A stretch of DNA of 64,000 nt from Streptomyces fodineus (GTDB lineage: Bacteria; Actinomycetota; Actinomycetes; Streptomycetales; Streptomycetaceae): contig NZ_CP017248.1 in NCBI RefSeq assembly GCF_001735805.1, positions 4,402,001 to 4,466,000 of the forward strand. The letters are read 5' to 3'. Each line of letters begins with the position of its first letter. The first letter of the stretch is position 1. The position numbers were made by a program, and so were the translations under genes. The notes beneath the pieces are model-generated. The model saw only the letters and a program-made list of their open reading frames with translations. It did no database searches and was not told where the DNA came from. Shown here piece by piece: positions 15,271 to 23,566 of this stretch.

Positions 15271-15777
15271 ATGACGCTGACGCAGCGGTGGACTTCCCGT
15301 GTTCTCCTGGTGGACGGTGACGATCGTCTGCTCCTGCTGTGCGGCCGTGATCCGCGCAGGCCGGGGGCACGATGGTGGTTCACCGTCGGTGGTGGCGTCG
15401 AGGACGGCGAGAGCTATCCCCAGGCTGCCGTGCGTGAAGTATGGGAGGAGACGGCGCTGTCTCTCCCCGTTGGGCGCTTGGGCCCCGTTGTCTGGACCCG
15501 GCAGGCGATCTTCAGCGTGGACGGCCGTGTCTTCGACCAGTACGAGGAATACCGTCTTGCCCGCGTCACGGCCGACGAGGTCCGCGGGATGAACGTCCGG
15601 ACGCAGGAGGCCCGTTACGGGCATCGTTGGTGGTCGGCAGCGGAACTCGCCACCACTGCGGAGACCGTCCGACCGAAGAGGATGGCTTCTCTCCTGCCCG
15701 ATGCGCTGTCGGCCGTGGGCCTTGACCGAGCCCCTGTGCATCTGGGCAATTTCAACGAAGACACCGATCCGGAGTAG
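15271..15777 (+). CDS. NUDIX hydrolase
   Basis: A 168-residue protein with a Nudix box spanning G41 to L63. The expected spacing is kept (G-x5-E47-x7-R55-E56-x2-E59-E60), with Ala62 in place of the usual Gly. Family members hydrolyse nucleoside diphosphates linked to another moiety, using Mg2+ bound by the box glutamates. The substrate is not predictable. It is the first intact gene to the right of the element. Confidence 0.88.
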   Translation: MTLTQRWTSRVLLVDGDDRLLLLCGRDPRRPGARWWFTVGGGVEDGESYPQAAVREVWEETALSLPVGRLGPVVWTRQAIFSVDGRVFDQYEEYRLARVTADEVRGMNVRTQEARYGHRWWSAAELATTAETVRPKRMASLLPDALSAVGLDRAPVHLGNFNEDTDPE

Positions 15778-15863
15778 CGCATCGGTACGGTTTGAGCGGC
15801 CGAGCCATATTTTGTCGCGATACAACCCGTATAGTCGAGCGGGCAGTTGGTTGACTGGGACGC

Positions 15864-16640
15864 ATGACGTCATCTGCGTTCGAGACGGACAGGCCCGATC
15901 CCGTCAGCTACCTCGACCGGCTCGCCACGAGCGATCTCGGCCGCTCCTACAAGCGGCGGATGCTCGACGAACTGGACCTGCGTGCCGGACACCGGGTGCT
16001 CGACCTCGGCTGCGGCCCCGGTACCGACCTTGAGGCGCTCGCCCAGGCAGTCACCCCGGCCGGCGCTGTCGTCGGCGTCGACCACGACCGGAACATGGTG
16101 GACGCCGCGCGGGCCCGCACCGCCGGTGAGGCCGTGGTGGACGTCCGGCACGCGGACATCCACGACCTGCCGATGCCCGACCGCACCGCCGACCGCGCCC
16201 GCACCGACCGGGTCCTTCAGCACGTCGCCGATCCCCTGGCCGCGCTCGGTGAGATCCGCCGGGTCCTGCGGCCGGGCGGGCGGCTCGTCATGGGCGAGCC
16301 CGACTGGGAAACCCTGGCCGTCGACCATCCGGACAGCGACCTGACGCGTGCCTACACCCGCCATGTGGCCGAACGCGTCGTCCGCAACGCGGGGATCGGC
16401 AGGCAACTGGCGCGCCTGGCGACCGAGAGCGGCTTCAGGGTGCCCACAGTCATCCCTGTCACACCTGTCTTCCGGGACGTCCAGGTCGCGGACAAGATCC
16501 TCGGCCTGGAACGCACCACCCGGCGCGCAGTCGAAGCCGGCTACTTCAGCGACCAGGCGGCGGAAGCCTGGCTGAGCCATCTCACGCGGGGCCCTTTTCT
16601 CGCGGCGGTGACGTTCTACATCGTCGTGGCCGAGGCGTAG
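15864..16640 (+). CDS. Class I SAM-dependent methyltransferase
   Basis: 258 residues. Motif I is V-L-D-L-G-C-G-P-G-T-D at residues 45-55. An acidic residue follows strand 2 (V-G-V-D-H-D), and the post-motif L-R-P-G-G-R-L-V matches UbiE/Methyltransf_11 enzymes. The C-terminal part (150-258) is variable and probably binds the substrate. No neighbouring pathway suggests a target. It is followed by a strong hairpin that separates it from the convergent ABC genes. Confidence 0.85.
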   Translation: MTSSAFETDRPDPVSYLDRLATSDLGRSYKRRMLDELDLRAGHRVLDLGCGPGTDLEALAQAVTPAGAVVGVDHDRNMVDAARARTAGEAVVDVRHADIHDLPMPDRTADRARTDRVLQHVADPLAALGEIRRVLRPGGRLVMGEPDWETLAVDHPDSDLTRAYTRHVAERVVRNAGIGRQLARLATESGFRVPTVIPVTPVFRDVQVADKILGLERTTRRAVEAGYFSDQAAEAWLSHLTRGPFLAAVTFYIVVAEA

Positions 16641-16654
16641 TCGCGCGTCGCCTG

Positions 16655-16698
16655 GCCGTGGTCGGCGCGGCGGTCTTCCCCGTCTCGCCGACCACGGC
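16655..16698. terminator. Bidirectional hairpin between convergent genes
   Basis: GCCGTGGTCGGCG and its exact complement CGCCGACCACGGC, 13 bp each, separated by 18 bases, between the methyltransferase stop and the stop of the ABC permease gene. There is no strong T-run, as is common for streptomycete terminators. Confidence 0.65.
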
Positions 16699-16750
16699 AG
16701 GCAGCGGCCAGGCTCGTCGCTAAGCCCGGGCATCGGGGGCAGACCGGTTG

Positions 16751-17548
16751 TCATGCCGCGGGGTCCCGGCGGACGAGCACGAGGACGGCGGCGCAGGTGG
16801 CCAGGGTGATCGTGGCCACCTGCGCCACGATGCCGGTGCCGAGGTGGGCGGTCCCGGAGGGGTCGAACAGGTGGGTCCAGTCCTGCCAGTAGTGCACGGG
16901 CAGGACCGCCTGCAGGGCGGGCAAGGCGTGCGAGCCGTTGAAGAGGCTGGCTGCGATCACGAAGGCGACGACGGCGCCGAGGGCCTCGATGCCGCGGGGC
17001 AGGAGAAGTCCCATGGCGAACGCGATCGTTGCGATGCTCAGCATGCACAGCAGGCAGTAGCCGGTCGCCGACAGGACCCGGGTGGCCGTCTCGCCGCCGG
17101 TGAGATTCGGAGCGCCGATGATGTGGAACGGGTGCCAGCCGTAGATGGCAACGCCGGCGAGCAGGCCGGCCGTCAGCACACACAGGGTGGCGATCGCGGT
17201 CACAACGGCCAGCGCTCCGACCTTGGCCGCCAGCAGGCGTGCTCGGCTCACGGGCGCGACGTACAGGTAGCGCAGGGTTCCCCACTCCCGGTCGGACGAG
17301 GCGATCGCGGCGGCCGGCAGAGCCACCATGATCGGCAGGAGCAGCGGTTCGATGAACGCCAAGCTCGCCATGGCATGGTTGAGCGCTGAGTAGGGGGAGG
17401 CGCCGAACAGGCCGGTCTGACGGCCGTTGCGATGCCCCGCCTCGGATGCGTACGAAAAGCCGGACAGCACGGGGACGGCGGCCAGACAGGCGAGCACGAC
17501 GAGCGTACGGATCCGCAGTAGCTGGGTGGTCAGTTCAACGCGCAGCAT
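16751..17548 (-). CDS. ABC-2 type transporter permease
   Basis: A 265-residue protein with six hydrophobic segments and the arrangement of ABC-2 permeases. The cytoplasmic sequence S-S-D-R-E-W-G-T-L-R-Y-L-Y-V-A-P-V-S-R near residues 84-102 is typical: 'E..GTL.yL...PvsR' precedes the membrane domain. It overlaps the end of the ATPase gene by 14 bp and works with it. The cargo is unknown. The three-gene cluster with a membrane protein and divergent PadR regulator is typical of drug or peptide export. Confidence 0.85.
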   Translation of the reverse strand: MLRVELTTQLLRIRTLVVLACLAAVPVLSGFSYASEAGHRNGRQTGLFGASPYSALNHAMASLAFIEPLLLPIMVALPAAAIASSDREWGTLRYLYVAPVSRARLLAAKVGALAVVTAIATLCVLTAGLLAGVAIYGWHPFHIIGAPNLTGGETATRVLSATGYCLLCMLSIATIAFAMGLLLPRGIEALGAVVAFVIAASLFNGSHALPALQAVLPVHYWQDWTHLFDPSGTAHLGTGIVAQVATITLATCAAVLVLVRRDPAA

Positions 17549-18482
17549 GCTCGCCGGCTCCTTCGGTCATGGTCAGGAACGCCTCTTCCAGGGACTTGCT
17601 CTCCTGCTGCACGGACGTGACGCCGATGCCTTCCGTGACCAGCGCGCGTACCAGGTCGCGGGAGAGCACACCCGGGGCGTTGACGACGATCTCGTCCCGC
17701 TGCGTCGTGGCCGACGCGACGCCGGGCAGTGCGCGCAGCACGGCGGCCCCCTTCTCGGTGTCGTCCACCTGGAGGCGGTAGGTGCCGGCGGCGCCGAGCA
17801 GTTCGTCCATCGGTCCCGCGGCGATCAGCCGGCCGTGGTTCATCACGACGACGTGGGTCGCCAGTTGCTGCACCTCGGCGAGCTGATGGCTGGAGACGAG
17901 CACGGCGGCCCCTCGTCGGGCCAGCTCCCCCAGGTACTCGCGCAGGGCCCGGACCTCGCCGGGGTCCAGTCCGTTGGCCGGCTCGTCCAGGATCAGCACG
18001 TCCGGCTGCCGCATCAGGGCCTGGGCCAGCATCAGCCGCTGCTTCATCCCCATCGAATAGCCCTTGACCTTGCGGTCGAGCGCATCGCCGAGCCCGGCGA
18101 GGTCCAGGGCGTCGTCCAGAGCGGGGGGCGGCCATGCCCGTCGTGTCGCCGACCACAGGAGCCGCAGGTTGGCCCGGCCGGTGAGGTGCGGCACGAACGC
18201 CGGGCCGTCGATGAGCACGCCGACGCGACGCAGCACGTCCGCGCCCAGGCCGACCGGCTCGCCCAGGATGCCCGCGCTGCCGGTGTCCGGGGACGACAGG
18301 CCGACCAGCATCCGCATCGTGGAGGTCTTGCCCGCCCCGTTCGGGCCGAGCAGCGCGCAGATCTGGCCGGCTCCCACGGTGAAGCTGAGCCCGCCGACGG
18401 CCTGCCTACGCCCGTACCGTTTGGACAGCTCGCGGGCGCAGATCGCAGGTGTTGTCTGTGCCTGCGGTGTGGACGGTTCCAT
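17535..18482 (-). CDS. ABC transporter ATP-binding protein
   Basis: 315 residues from the ATG at 18482, chosen because GAAAGG lies about 8 bases upstream. Walker A is G-P-N-G-A-G-K-T (residues 46-53), the signature is Y-S-M-G-M-K-Q-R, Walker B is V-L-I-L-D-E-P-A-N-G-L-D, and the switch His is in S-S-H-Q-L. The C-terminal 85 residues form the extra domain often seen in multidrug ABC-2 ATPases. It pairs with the overlapping downstream permease gene, and it starts 11 bp after the stop of a membrane protein gene, so all three are probably cotranscribed. Confidence 0.92.
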   Translation of the reverse strand: MEPSTPQAQTTPAICARELSKRYGRRQAVGGLSFTVGAGQICALLGPNGAGKTSTMRMLVGLSSPDTGSAGILGEPVGLGADVLRRVGVLIDGPAFVPHLTGRANLRLLWSATRRAWPPPALDDALDLAGLGDALDRKVKGYSMGMKQRLMLAQALMRQPDVLILDEPANGLDPGEVRALREYLGELARRGAAVLVSSHQLAEVQQLATHVVVMNHGRLIAAGPMDELLGAAGTYRLQVDDTEKGAAVLRALPGVASATTQRDEIVVNAPGVLSRDLVRALVTEGIGVTSVQQESKSLEEAFLTMTEGAGEHAAR

Positions 18483-18493
18483 CGTCACGCCTT

Positions 18494-19519
18494 TCACCGG
18501 TGCTTGTCCGGTCGTCGGAGGTGGGTGGCGGCCGCGCCGAAGCGGCGGCGCGAGCCGGAGGAGTCGTACGGGAGGCAGGCGAGCAGGAGCGCGGCCGTGA
18601 CCAGAGAGGTGGCCAGACCCGCGCCGAGTGTGAGGGCGGCCAAAGCCGGTACGGACGTCAGCGATCCCGTCCCGAACACCGGCCACAGGGCGTCGCGGAA
18701 CGCCGTCGCCGCGCTGATCGCGACGCATCCGGCGACGACCGATACCTCGGCGATACGGCGGGGCCGGGTACGCGCCGGCCGGGCGATGAATCCCGCGACC
18801 GCGTTGCTGATCACGCAGAAGGCGAGGTGGGACGTCGCCACGACGATCAGAAACCAGGCGATGAGCAGCGGGTCCGTCCAGCGTTCGCCGACGGCCTGTG
18901 CGCCGGTGATGGCCGCCGCGGCCAGCGTGCTCAGCGCGACGAACACCGTCATCGCCCGGCGGCGCACCCGGTCCGCGGCGTCCGGACCGACCCAGCGCCG
19001 CAGTGCGGGAATCCGCCCACAGACGAAGACGGCGTCGCCGAGCCAGTCATGCCGCCATGGGCCGGCCGAGCCGTGCCCTCGGTGCCCTAGGACGAGCAAC
19101 ACCGCAACCGCCACGGTGAGTACGGAGTTGACGACGAGCCCGCTGATCAGCACCGATGCCCATGTTCCCGAGGATGAGGCAGGTGTCCTGGCGCTGACCG
19201 CGACCCACTCGAATACGACCGTGACCCCGATCAGCGTGACCATCGCCCCCGCCGCACGCAGCGTCTGCCGCACCCGGTCGGCACCCCCGGGCGCCCGCCA
19301 CACGAGCAGCCGTAGTGCGATCACCAGGGCGAGCATCGGCACCGCGAACTGAGCCAGGGACTCCACCACGTCGTACGGGTCGTCCTGCCACGGGCTGGCG
19401 GCCCTGACCGTCTTGTCCTGGGTCTCCAGCACCGTCAACGCCTCGAACACACCGGCCGCGCCGAGGCTCGCCCACACCACGGCCGAGGAAGCCCGGCCGT
19501 TCTCCCTCACGTGTTCCAT
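18494..19519 (-). CDS. Polytopic membrane protein of the ABC cluster
   Basis: 341 residues from the ATG at 19519, with about eight hydrophobic segments. I recognise no catalytic motif. It is the first gene of the minus-strand operon with the ABC ATPase and permease. The start is preceded by the overlapping palindromes at 19529-19561, which lie in the promoter shared with padR. It may be a second membrane component of the exporter or an immunity-type protein. The function is not determined. Confidence 0.7.
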   Translation of the reverse strand: MEHVRENGRASSAVVWASLGAAGVFEALTVLETQDKTVRAASPWQDDPYDVVESLAQFAVPMLALVIALRLLVWRAPGGADRVRQTLRAAGAMVTLIGVTVVFEWVAVSARTPASSSGTWASVLISGLVVNSVLTVAVAVLLVLGHRGHGSAGPWRHDWLGDAVFVCGRIPALRRWVGPDAADRVRRRAMTVFVALSTLAAAAITGAQAVGERWTDPLLIAWFLIVVATSHLAFCVISNAVAGFIARPARTRPRRIAEVSVVAGCVAISAATAFRDALWPVFGTGSLTSVPALAALTLGAGLATSLVTAALLLACLPYDSSGSRRRFGAAATHLRRPDKHR

Positions 19520-19528
19520 GGACCGCCA

Positions 19529-19561
19529 TAGTACGCGTCTCGTACTACGTGACAAGTAGTA
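19529..19561. promoter_or_regulatory. Overlapping palindromes in the padR promoter region, probable PadR operator
   Basis: Two inverted repeats share bases: TAGTACG-CGTCT-CGTACTA at 19529-19547 and TACTAC-GTGACAA-GTAGTA at 19543-19561. A further half-site, GTAGTATG, follows at 19571-19578. They lie between the divergent padR and ABC operons, where an autoregulated PadR repressor usually binds. Binding by this PadR is inferred. Confidence 0.65.
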
Positions 19562-19600
19562 TCGCGGCTCGTAGTATGTGGATCGGAGGGAAGGAGGCTC

Positions 19601-19912
19601 ATGCACAGCAACGACGCCCAGATGCTCGTGCTCACCGTCCTCGCGGACAGGCCGCTGCACGGATACGCCATCAACACCGCGATCGAAGAACTCACCGGCC
19701 GCAGACTCGGCCCCGGCAGCCTCTACGGCGCGCTGTCCCGCCTGGAGGGGCGCGGGCTGATCCAGCCCGCGGACGAGGCGGCCGAAACCCAGGAACGCCA
19801 CCGCACCATGCGGATCACCGACGCCGGCCGCGACCAACTGCGCGCCGAACTCCAGCAGATGGCCCGGATCTCCGCCGCCGGCCTGCGCGCGCTCGGGGTC
19901 AACCCGGCATGA
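19601..19912 (+). CDS. PadR family transcriptional regulator
   Basis: A 103-residue protein that is essentially one winged helix of the PadR family: L-V-L-T-V-L-A-D-R-P-L-H-G-Y at the start, G-S-L-Y-G-A-L-S-R-L-E-G-R-G-L-I as the recognition region, and a short C-terminal helix. A perfect AAGGAGG precedes the ATG. PadR proteins commonly repress exporters and respond to drugs or phenolics. The divergent ABC operon and the operator-like palindromes between them fit this role. Its stop overlaps the start of the next gene (ATGA). Confidence 0.92.
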   Translation: MHSNDAQMLVLTVLADRPLHGYAINTAIEELTGRRLGPGSLYGALSRLEGRGLIQPADEAAETQERHRTMRITDAGRDQLRAELQQMARISAAGLRALGVNPA

Positions 19913-20673
19913 ACGCGGCCACGCTCCTGACCCGGCTCTACCCGCCGGCCGTGCGCGAGCGATGGGGCGAGGACATCCGTCACGAGGTGTCCGCCTCAGG
20001 AATCCGGTCCTGGCCCGACACCCTCGCGGGGGCCGCGCGCCTCTGGCTGCACCCCGGCGACTGGCCCGAGACGTTCACCGGGCAGACCCGCCGTGTGGTG
20101 ACCGTCGCCCTCTTCGCGCTCACCGCGGCCACCGGACTGCTGCTGCGCTCGGCCGAACCCTCCACCACCCTCACGGCCGACGTCCACCACCCCGCCACCA
20201 GCCTCTGGCTCGCCCCGCTCCTGCTCGGCATCGGCCTCGCCGCACCGCTTCCCCCACTGAGCGGCGCAGCGCTCCGCGGCCTGACCGCCGCGGCGGTCCG
20301 CACCCTGGCCGCTCCGACCGCCGCGGTCGTCGCCCTGTGCCTGACGGCATGGAGCGGCACGGCCGAACACCTCACCGGCTTCGCCGACACAGCCGCGGTC
20401 ACCTCCTACTGGCTCACGCTCGGATTCGTCGCACTCCGCCTGTGCGTCCTCGTCGCCCGCATCGCCCGAACCGCCGCCCTGCCGACCACGCGCCGGCTGT
20501 CCACGGCCCTGCTGCACATCGGGACCGCACTGACCCTCGCCGCGGGCCAGAACCTCCTCGCCATGGTCCGGACCGCTCCTCATCCAGGGTCCCTGGCCGA
20601 GAGCACGGCACTGGGGCTCCTGGCCGCCACGGCCATCAGCACCGGCCACGACCTACGGCAGAAGAGGGCGTAG
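19909..20673 (+). CDS. Membrane protein coupled to padR
   Basis: 254 residues from the ATG overlapping the padR stop. The N-terminal cytoplasmic part contains L-L-T-R-L-Y-P-P-A-V-R-E-R-W-G-E-D, a motif I associate with membrane proteins encoded next to PadR regulators. About six hydrophobic segments follow. There is no enzymatic motif. It is probably controlled with padR by the operator at 19.54 kb. The function is unknown. Confidence 0.7.
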   Translation: MNAATLLTRLYPPAVRERWGEDIRHEVSASGIRSWPDTLAGAARLWLHPGDWPETFTGQTRRVVTVALFALTAATGLLLRSAEPSTTLTADVHHPATSLWLAPLLLGIGLAAPLPPLSGAALRGLTAAAVRTLAAPTAAVVALCLTAWSGTAEHLTGFADTAAVTSYWLTLGFVALRLCVLVARIARTAALPTTRRLSTALLHIGTALTLAAGQNLLAMVRTAPHPGSLAESTALGLLAATAISTGHDLRQKRA

Positions 20674-20762
20674 GCCCCAGCCGTGGAGTGCGATCAGCGC
20701 TCCGCGACCGCCGAGCGCCGGTACGGCTCAACCGTTCCCGATCCCTGACCCAGGAGTTGCCG

Positions 20763-21500
20763 ATGACCGTCGTGTCCCCGAAGGTCGTTGTCGTCGTGCC
20801 GACCTACAACGAGCGGGACAACCTGCCCGTCCTGGCCGGCCTGCTCGCGGACCTGCCCGTGCCGAACCTGCACCTGCTCGTGGTCGACGACAACTCACCC
20901 GACGGCACCGGCGCGGTCGCCGACAAACTCGCCGCCGAGTCACCGGACGCCGTCGGCGTGCTGCACCGCACCGCCAAAGACGGGCTCGGCCGCGCCTACC
21001 TCGCCGGGATGACCCGTGCACTGGACGAGGGGGCCGACGTCGTGGTCCAGATGGACGCCGACCTCTCGCATCCGGCCTCGGCGATCCCGGCCATGGTCGA
21101 CACCCTGCTGACGAGGGACGCCGCCGTGGTACTCGGGTCCCGCTACGTGGCGGGCGGCTCGACCGCCACCGACTGGCCCTGGCACCGCAAGGCCCTGTCC
21201 GCCTGGGCCAACCTCTACGTCAACGCGATCCTGCGACTGCATGTGAAGGACGCCACCGCCGGATTCAAGGCATGGCGGGCCGGGACGCTGCGAGCGATCG
21301 ACCTGCCGTCGATCCGCAGCAACGGCTACTCCTTCCAGGTCGAGATGAACTTCCGCACCGTCAGACAGGGGCTGACCATCCTCGAAGTGCCCATCCGCTT
21401 CGAAGAACGCGTGCAAGGGACATCGAAGATGAGCCTGGGCGTGCAGCTCGAATCCGCACTCACTCCGTGGAAGCTCCGTTTCGGCGGCATCTCGAACTGA
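20763..21500 (+). CDS. Polyprenol monophosphomannose synthase (GT2 family)
   Basis: A 245-residue family 2 glycosyltransferase. Motifs are V-V-V-P-T-Y-N-E-R-D-N-L, V-D-D-N-S-P-D-G-T-G, the metal-binding D-A-D in Q-M-D-A-D-L-S-H-P, and D-A-T-A-G-F-K-A-W-R, all typical of dolichol/polyprenol-phosphate mannose synthases. There is no C-terminal membrane segment. The product, polyprenol-phosphate mannose, feeds protein O-mannosylation and cell-surface glycolipids. The ATG at 20763 is chosen because CAGGAG lies 6-7 bases upstream. Actinomycetes may carry several such enzymes, so the exact acceptor is uncertain. Confidence 0.88.
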   Translation: MTVVSPKVVVVVPTYNERDNLPVLAGLLADLPVPNLHLLVVDDNSPDGTGAVADKLAAESPDAVGVLHRTAKDGLGRAYLAGMTRALDEGADVVVQMDADLSHPASAIPAMVDTLLTRDAAVVLGSRYVAGGSTATDWPWHRKALSAWANLYVNAILRLHVKDATAGFKAWRAGTLRAIDLPSIRSNGYSFQVEMNFRTVRQGLTILEVPIRFEERVQGTSKMSLGVQLESALTPWKLRFGGISN

Positions 21501-21520
21501 GCATGGGGGAGACCCCGGTG

Positions 21521-23032
21521 TCAGGCCTTGTCGCTCAGGCGGATTCCCGCGGCGGCGGTGTCGAAGACCGGGCGGTACGTGTGCCATTGCGTGTCCGGCG
21601 CGGAGAGGTAGACCGTGTACTGGGTGCCGTCGGCGCCGGCGAAAGCCAACTCCGCCGCCCGGTACTTGCGTGCCCTGCCGTCGAAGGTGAACTCCCAGTA
21701 CCCGGCAGGTCGCCCCCGGAAGGTCGTCGCGTCCATCCGCACCCGTTCGTAGCCGGGATTGTCGCGACGGGTCTGGGCCTCTTCGTCGTCACGCCAGTGC
21801 CGCAGCGGATCGGTGCCCGCGAACCGGACGACGTTGACTCTGAGGCCCACCAGGCCGGACGGGTCTATGTAGGCGACTTCACCGCCCGGCATCGCCTTGC
21901 TCTTCCAGCCGTCGCGCACGGGCACGGAGAAGCCGTAGCCGCTGTCCTCCTTGGCGAGGTGGTATCCGGCGGGCAGCGGGGGCAGGGTGGGGCCGGTACT
22001 CGGGGCGGGGGTGGAGGCACCGGCCCCGGGGGTGTGGGTGCCCGCGCCCTTGAGCCACCACAGTGCGCCGCCCGCCACGCAGGCGGCCAGTGCCACCGCC
22101 ACGAGCGACCGCAGCACCGCGCGGCGGCGCCTGCCGTCGCCCTTCCGTCCGGCAGGCACGAGGTCGCCGGAGTGGTCCGACCGCGTGGGCTGATCGACGG
22201 GAGCGGTTCGGGTGCCGGTGACATCGGCCAGGCGGCGTTCGACCTCGTGTACGTCCATGCGCTGGTCCGGCTCCTTGACGAGCAGGCCCTCGATCACCGG
22301 GGCCAGGTCCCCGGCGCTGCGCAGGGGCTCGTACGGTTCGGTTGCGATGGCGTACGCGATCTCGATCGGCGTGTCGCGGCAGAACGGGTGCCGTCCCTCG
22401 ACCGCCTGGTACAGCGTTGCCCCCAGGGCCCACAGATCACCGGCGGGCCCGGGCCCGGCGTTGCCGCTTCTGAGGCGTTCGGGCGCCAGATAGCGGATGG
22501 AGCCGATCAGCTCACCGGACTTGGTCAGTGACGACGTTCCCGACTCCATCGCGATCCCGAAGTCGGTGAGGACGATCCGTCCGTCCTTGCCGAGCAGGAC
22601 GTTGGCGGGTTTGACGTCCCGGTGCAGGACCCCGGCGTCGTGGGCGGCGCGCAGGGCGGCGGCCATGGCACGGCCGATCCGGGCGGCTTCCTCGGGCGGC
22701 AGCGCACCGTCACGCTTCAGGACGTCACTCAGGGTGAGTGAGGGGATGTACTCCATGACGATGCACGGCAGACCCTCGTCATCGACGACGTCGTGCACCA
22801 CGATCACGTTGGGGTGGGTGATCCGGGCGGCGCTGCGGGCTTCCCGCCGGCTGCGCTCGTGGAGCTTGTGGACCTCGTCGTCGTGCAGGTGCGGCGGGAT
22901 GCGCAGCTTCTTCACGGCCACGTGGCGACCGAGCAGCTTGTCCTCCGCACGCCACACGGTGCCCATGCCTCCGCTGCCCACCCGCTCCACCAGCAGGTAC
23001 CGGCCGGCGACGAGCCGCCCAAGATCGGACAC
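21521..23032 (-). CDS. Membrane-anchored Ser/Thr protein kinase (PknB-like)
   Basis: 503 residues from the GTG at 23032, chosen because AGAAGGAGA lies about 8 bases upstream; an in-frame ATG at 23059 has no such site. The Hanks-type kinase domain is about residues 5-260, with the glycine loop G-S-G-G-M-G-T-V, H-R-D-V-K-P-A-N-V and D-F-G. A basic juxtamembrane linker and one membrane segment (about residues 315-337) precede a Pro/Thr-rich stretch and an extracellular domain of about 150 residues with no PASTA repeats. It is probably a sensor kinase for an external signal. Confidence 0.92.
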   Translation of the reverse strand: MSDLGRLVAGRYLLVERVGSGGMGTVWRAEDKLLGRHVAVKKLRIPPHLHDDEVHKLHERSRREARSAARITHPNVIVVHDVVDDEGLPCIVMEYIPSLTLSDVLKRDGALPPEEAARIGRAMAAALRAAHDAGVLHRDVKPANVLLGKDGRIVLTDFGIAMESGTSSLTKSGELIGSIRYLAPERLRSGNAGPGPAGDLWALGATLYQAVEGRHPFCRDTPIEIAYAIATEPYEPLRSAGDLAPVIEGLLVKEPDQRMDVHEVERRLADVTGTRTAPVDQPTRSDHSGDLVPAGRKGDGRRRRAVLRSLVAVALAACVAGGALWWLKGAGTHTPGAGASTPAPSTGPTLPPLPAGYHLAKEDSGYGFSVPVRDGWKSKAMPGGEVAYIDPSGLVGLRVNVVRFAGTDPLRHWRDDEEAQTRRDNPGYERVRMDATTFRGRPAGYWEFTFDGRARKYRAAELAFAGADGTQYTVYLSAPDTQWHTYRPVFDTAAAGIRLSDKA

Positions 23033-23056
23033 CGCGTCGTCTCCTTCTGTACTTCC

Positions 23057-23068
23057 CATTCGCGAATG
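23057..23068. promoter_or_regulatory. Perfect 12-bp palindrome upstream of the kinase gene
   Basis: CATTCGCGAATG lies 25 bp upstream of the chosen kinase start, in the 269-bp intergenic region shared with the divergent OB-fold/flotillin genes. It could be an operator. No regulator is encoded beside it. Confidence 0.35.
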
Positions 23069-23301
23069 GACAGGCCGGCAAGGATGGCACGATAACTCAT
23101 ATGACTCATTGACCACGGCCGACGCGGGGCGCGCGGGCGGGGCTCCGGTGGGCAGGGCCGCTGAGGCCCGCGGCCCGCACAGGTCGCCACGTCGGGCCGT
23201 CGCCGGATCGGCCCTGGTTCCGCTTGACCGCCTTCCCGTTGGGTCCCGGCTCCACTGGGTCTATCGTCTGAGTTCCGGGGTCGGTACGAGGAGGACGGCC
23301 G

Positions 23302-23556
23302 GTGATGCCGCAGGACGAGGCCGTGGTCGGGTGTACGGGCAAGGTGCTCATCGGGACGCGGGGAGCCGCGGGGCCCGGTGAGGTCCTGGTGCGGGTCAGA
23401 GGCGGGTCCGAGACCTTCCTGGCCTGGTCCGAGGATCCCCTGCCCGCGGGCGCTACGGTCCTCGTGATCGAATCACGGGGATGCCGCGAAGTCGGCGTCA
23501 TCGAGTGGGTGGATCCATTGGACGCGCTCGGCGCAGACGCCGCCGGCGCAGGCTGA
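23302..23556 (+). CDS. Small NfeD-like (OB-fold) protein
   Basis: 84 residues: G-K-V-L-I-G-T-R-G-A-A-G-P-G-E-V-L-V-R, a Trp-containing strand, and V-L-V-I-E-S-R-G-C-R-E-V-G-V-I-E-W. This strand pattern resembles the OB domain of NfeD proteins, which commonly pair with SPFH/flotillin proteins. It has no membrane segment, unlike full NfeD. It ends 10 bp before the flotillin gene, and the genetic pairing supports the assignment. The first codons are GTG ATG, after AGGAGG. Confidence 0.65.
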   Translation: MMPQDEAVVGCTGKVLIGTRGAAGPGEVLVRVRGGSETFLAWSEDPLPAGATVLVIESRGCREVGVIEWVDPLDALGADAAGAG

Positions 23557-23566
23557 GGAGTTGAGC

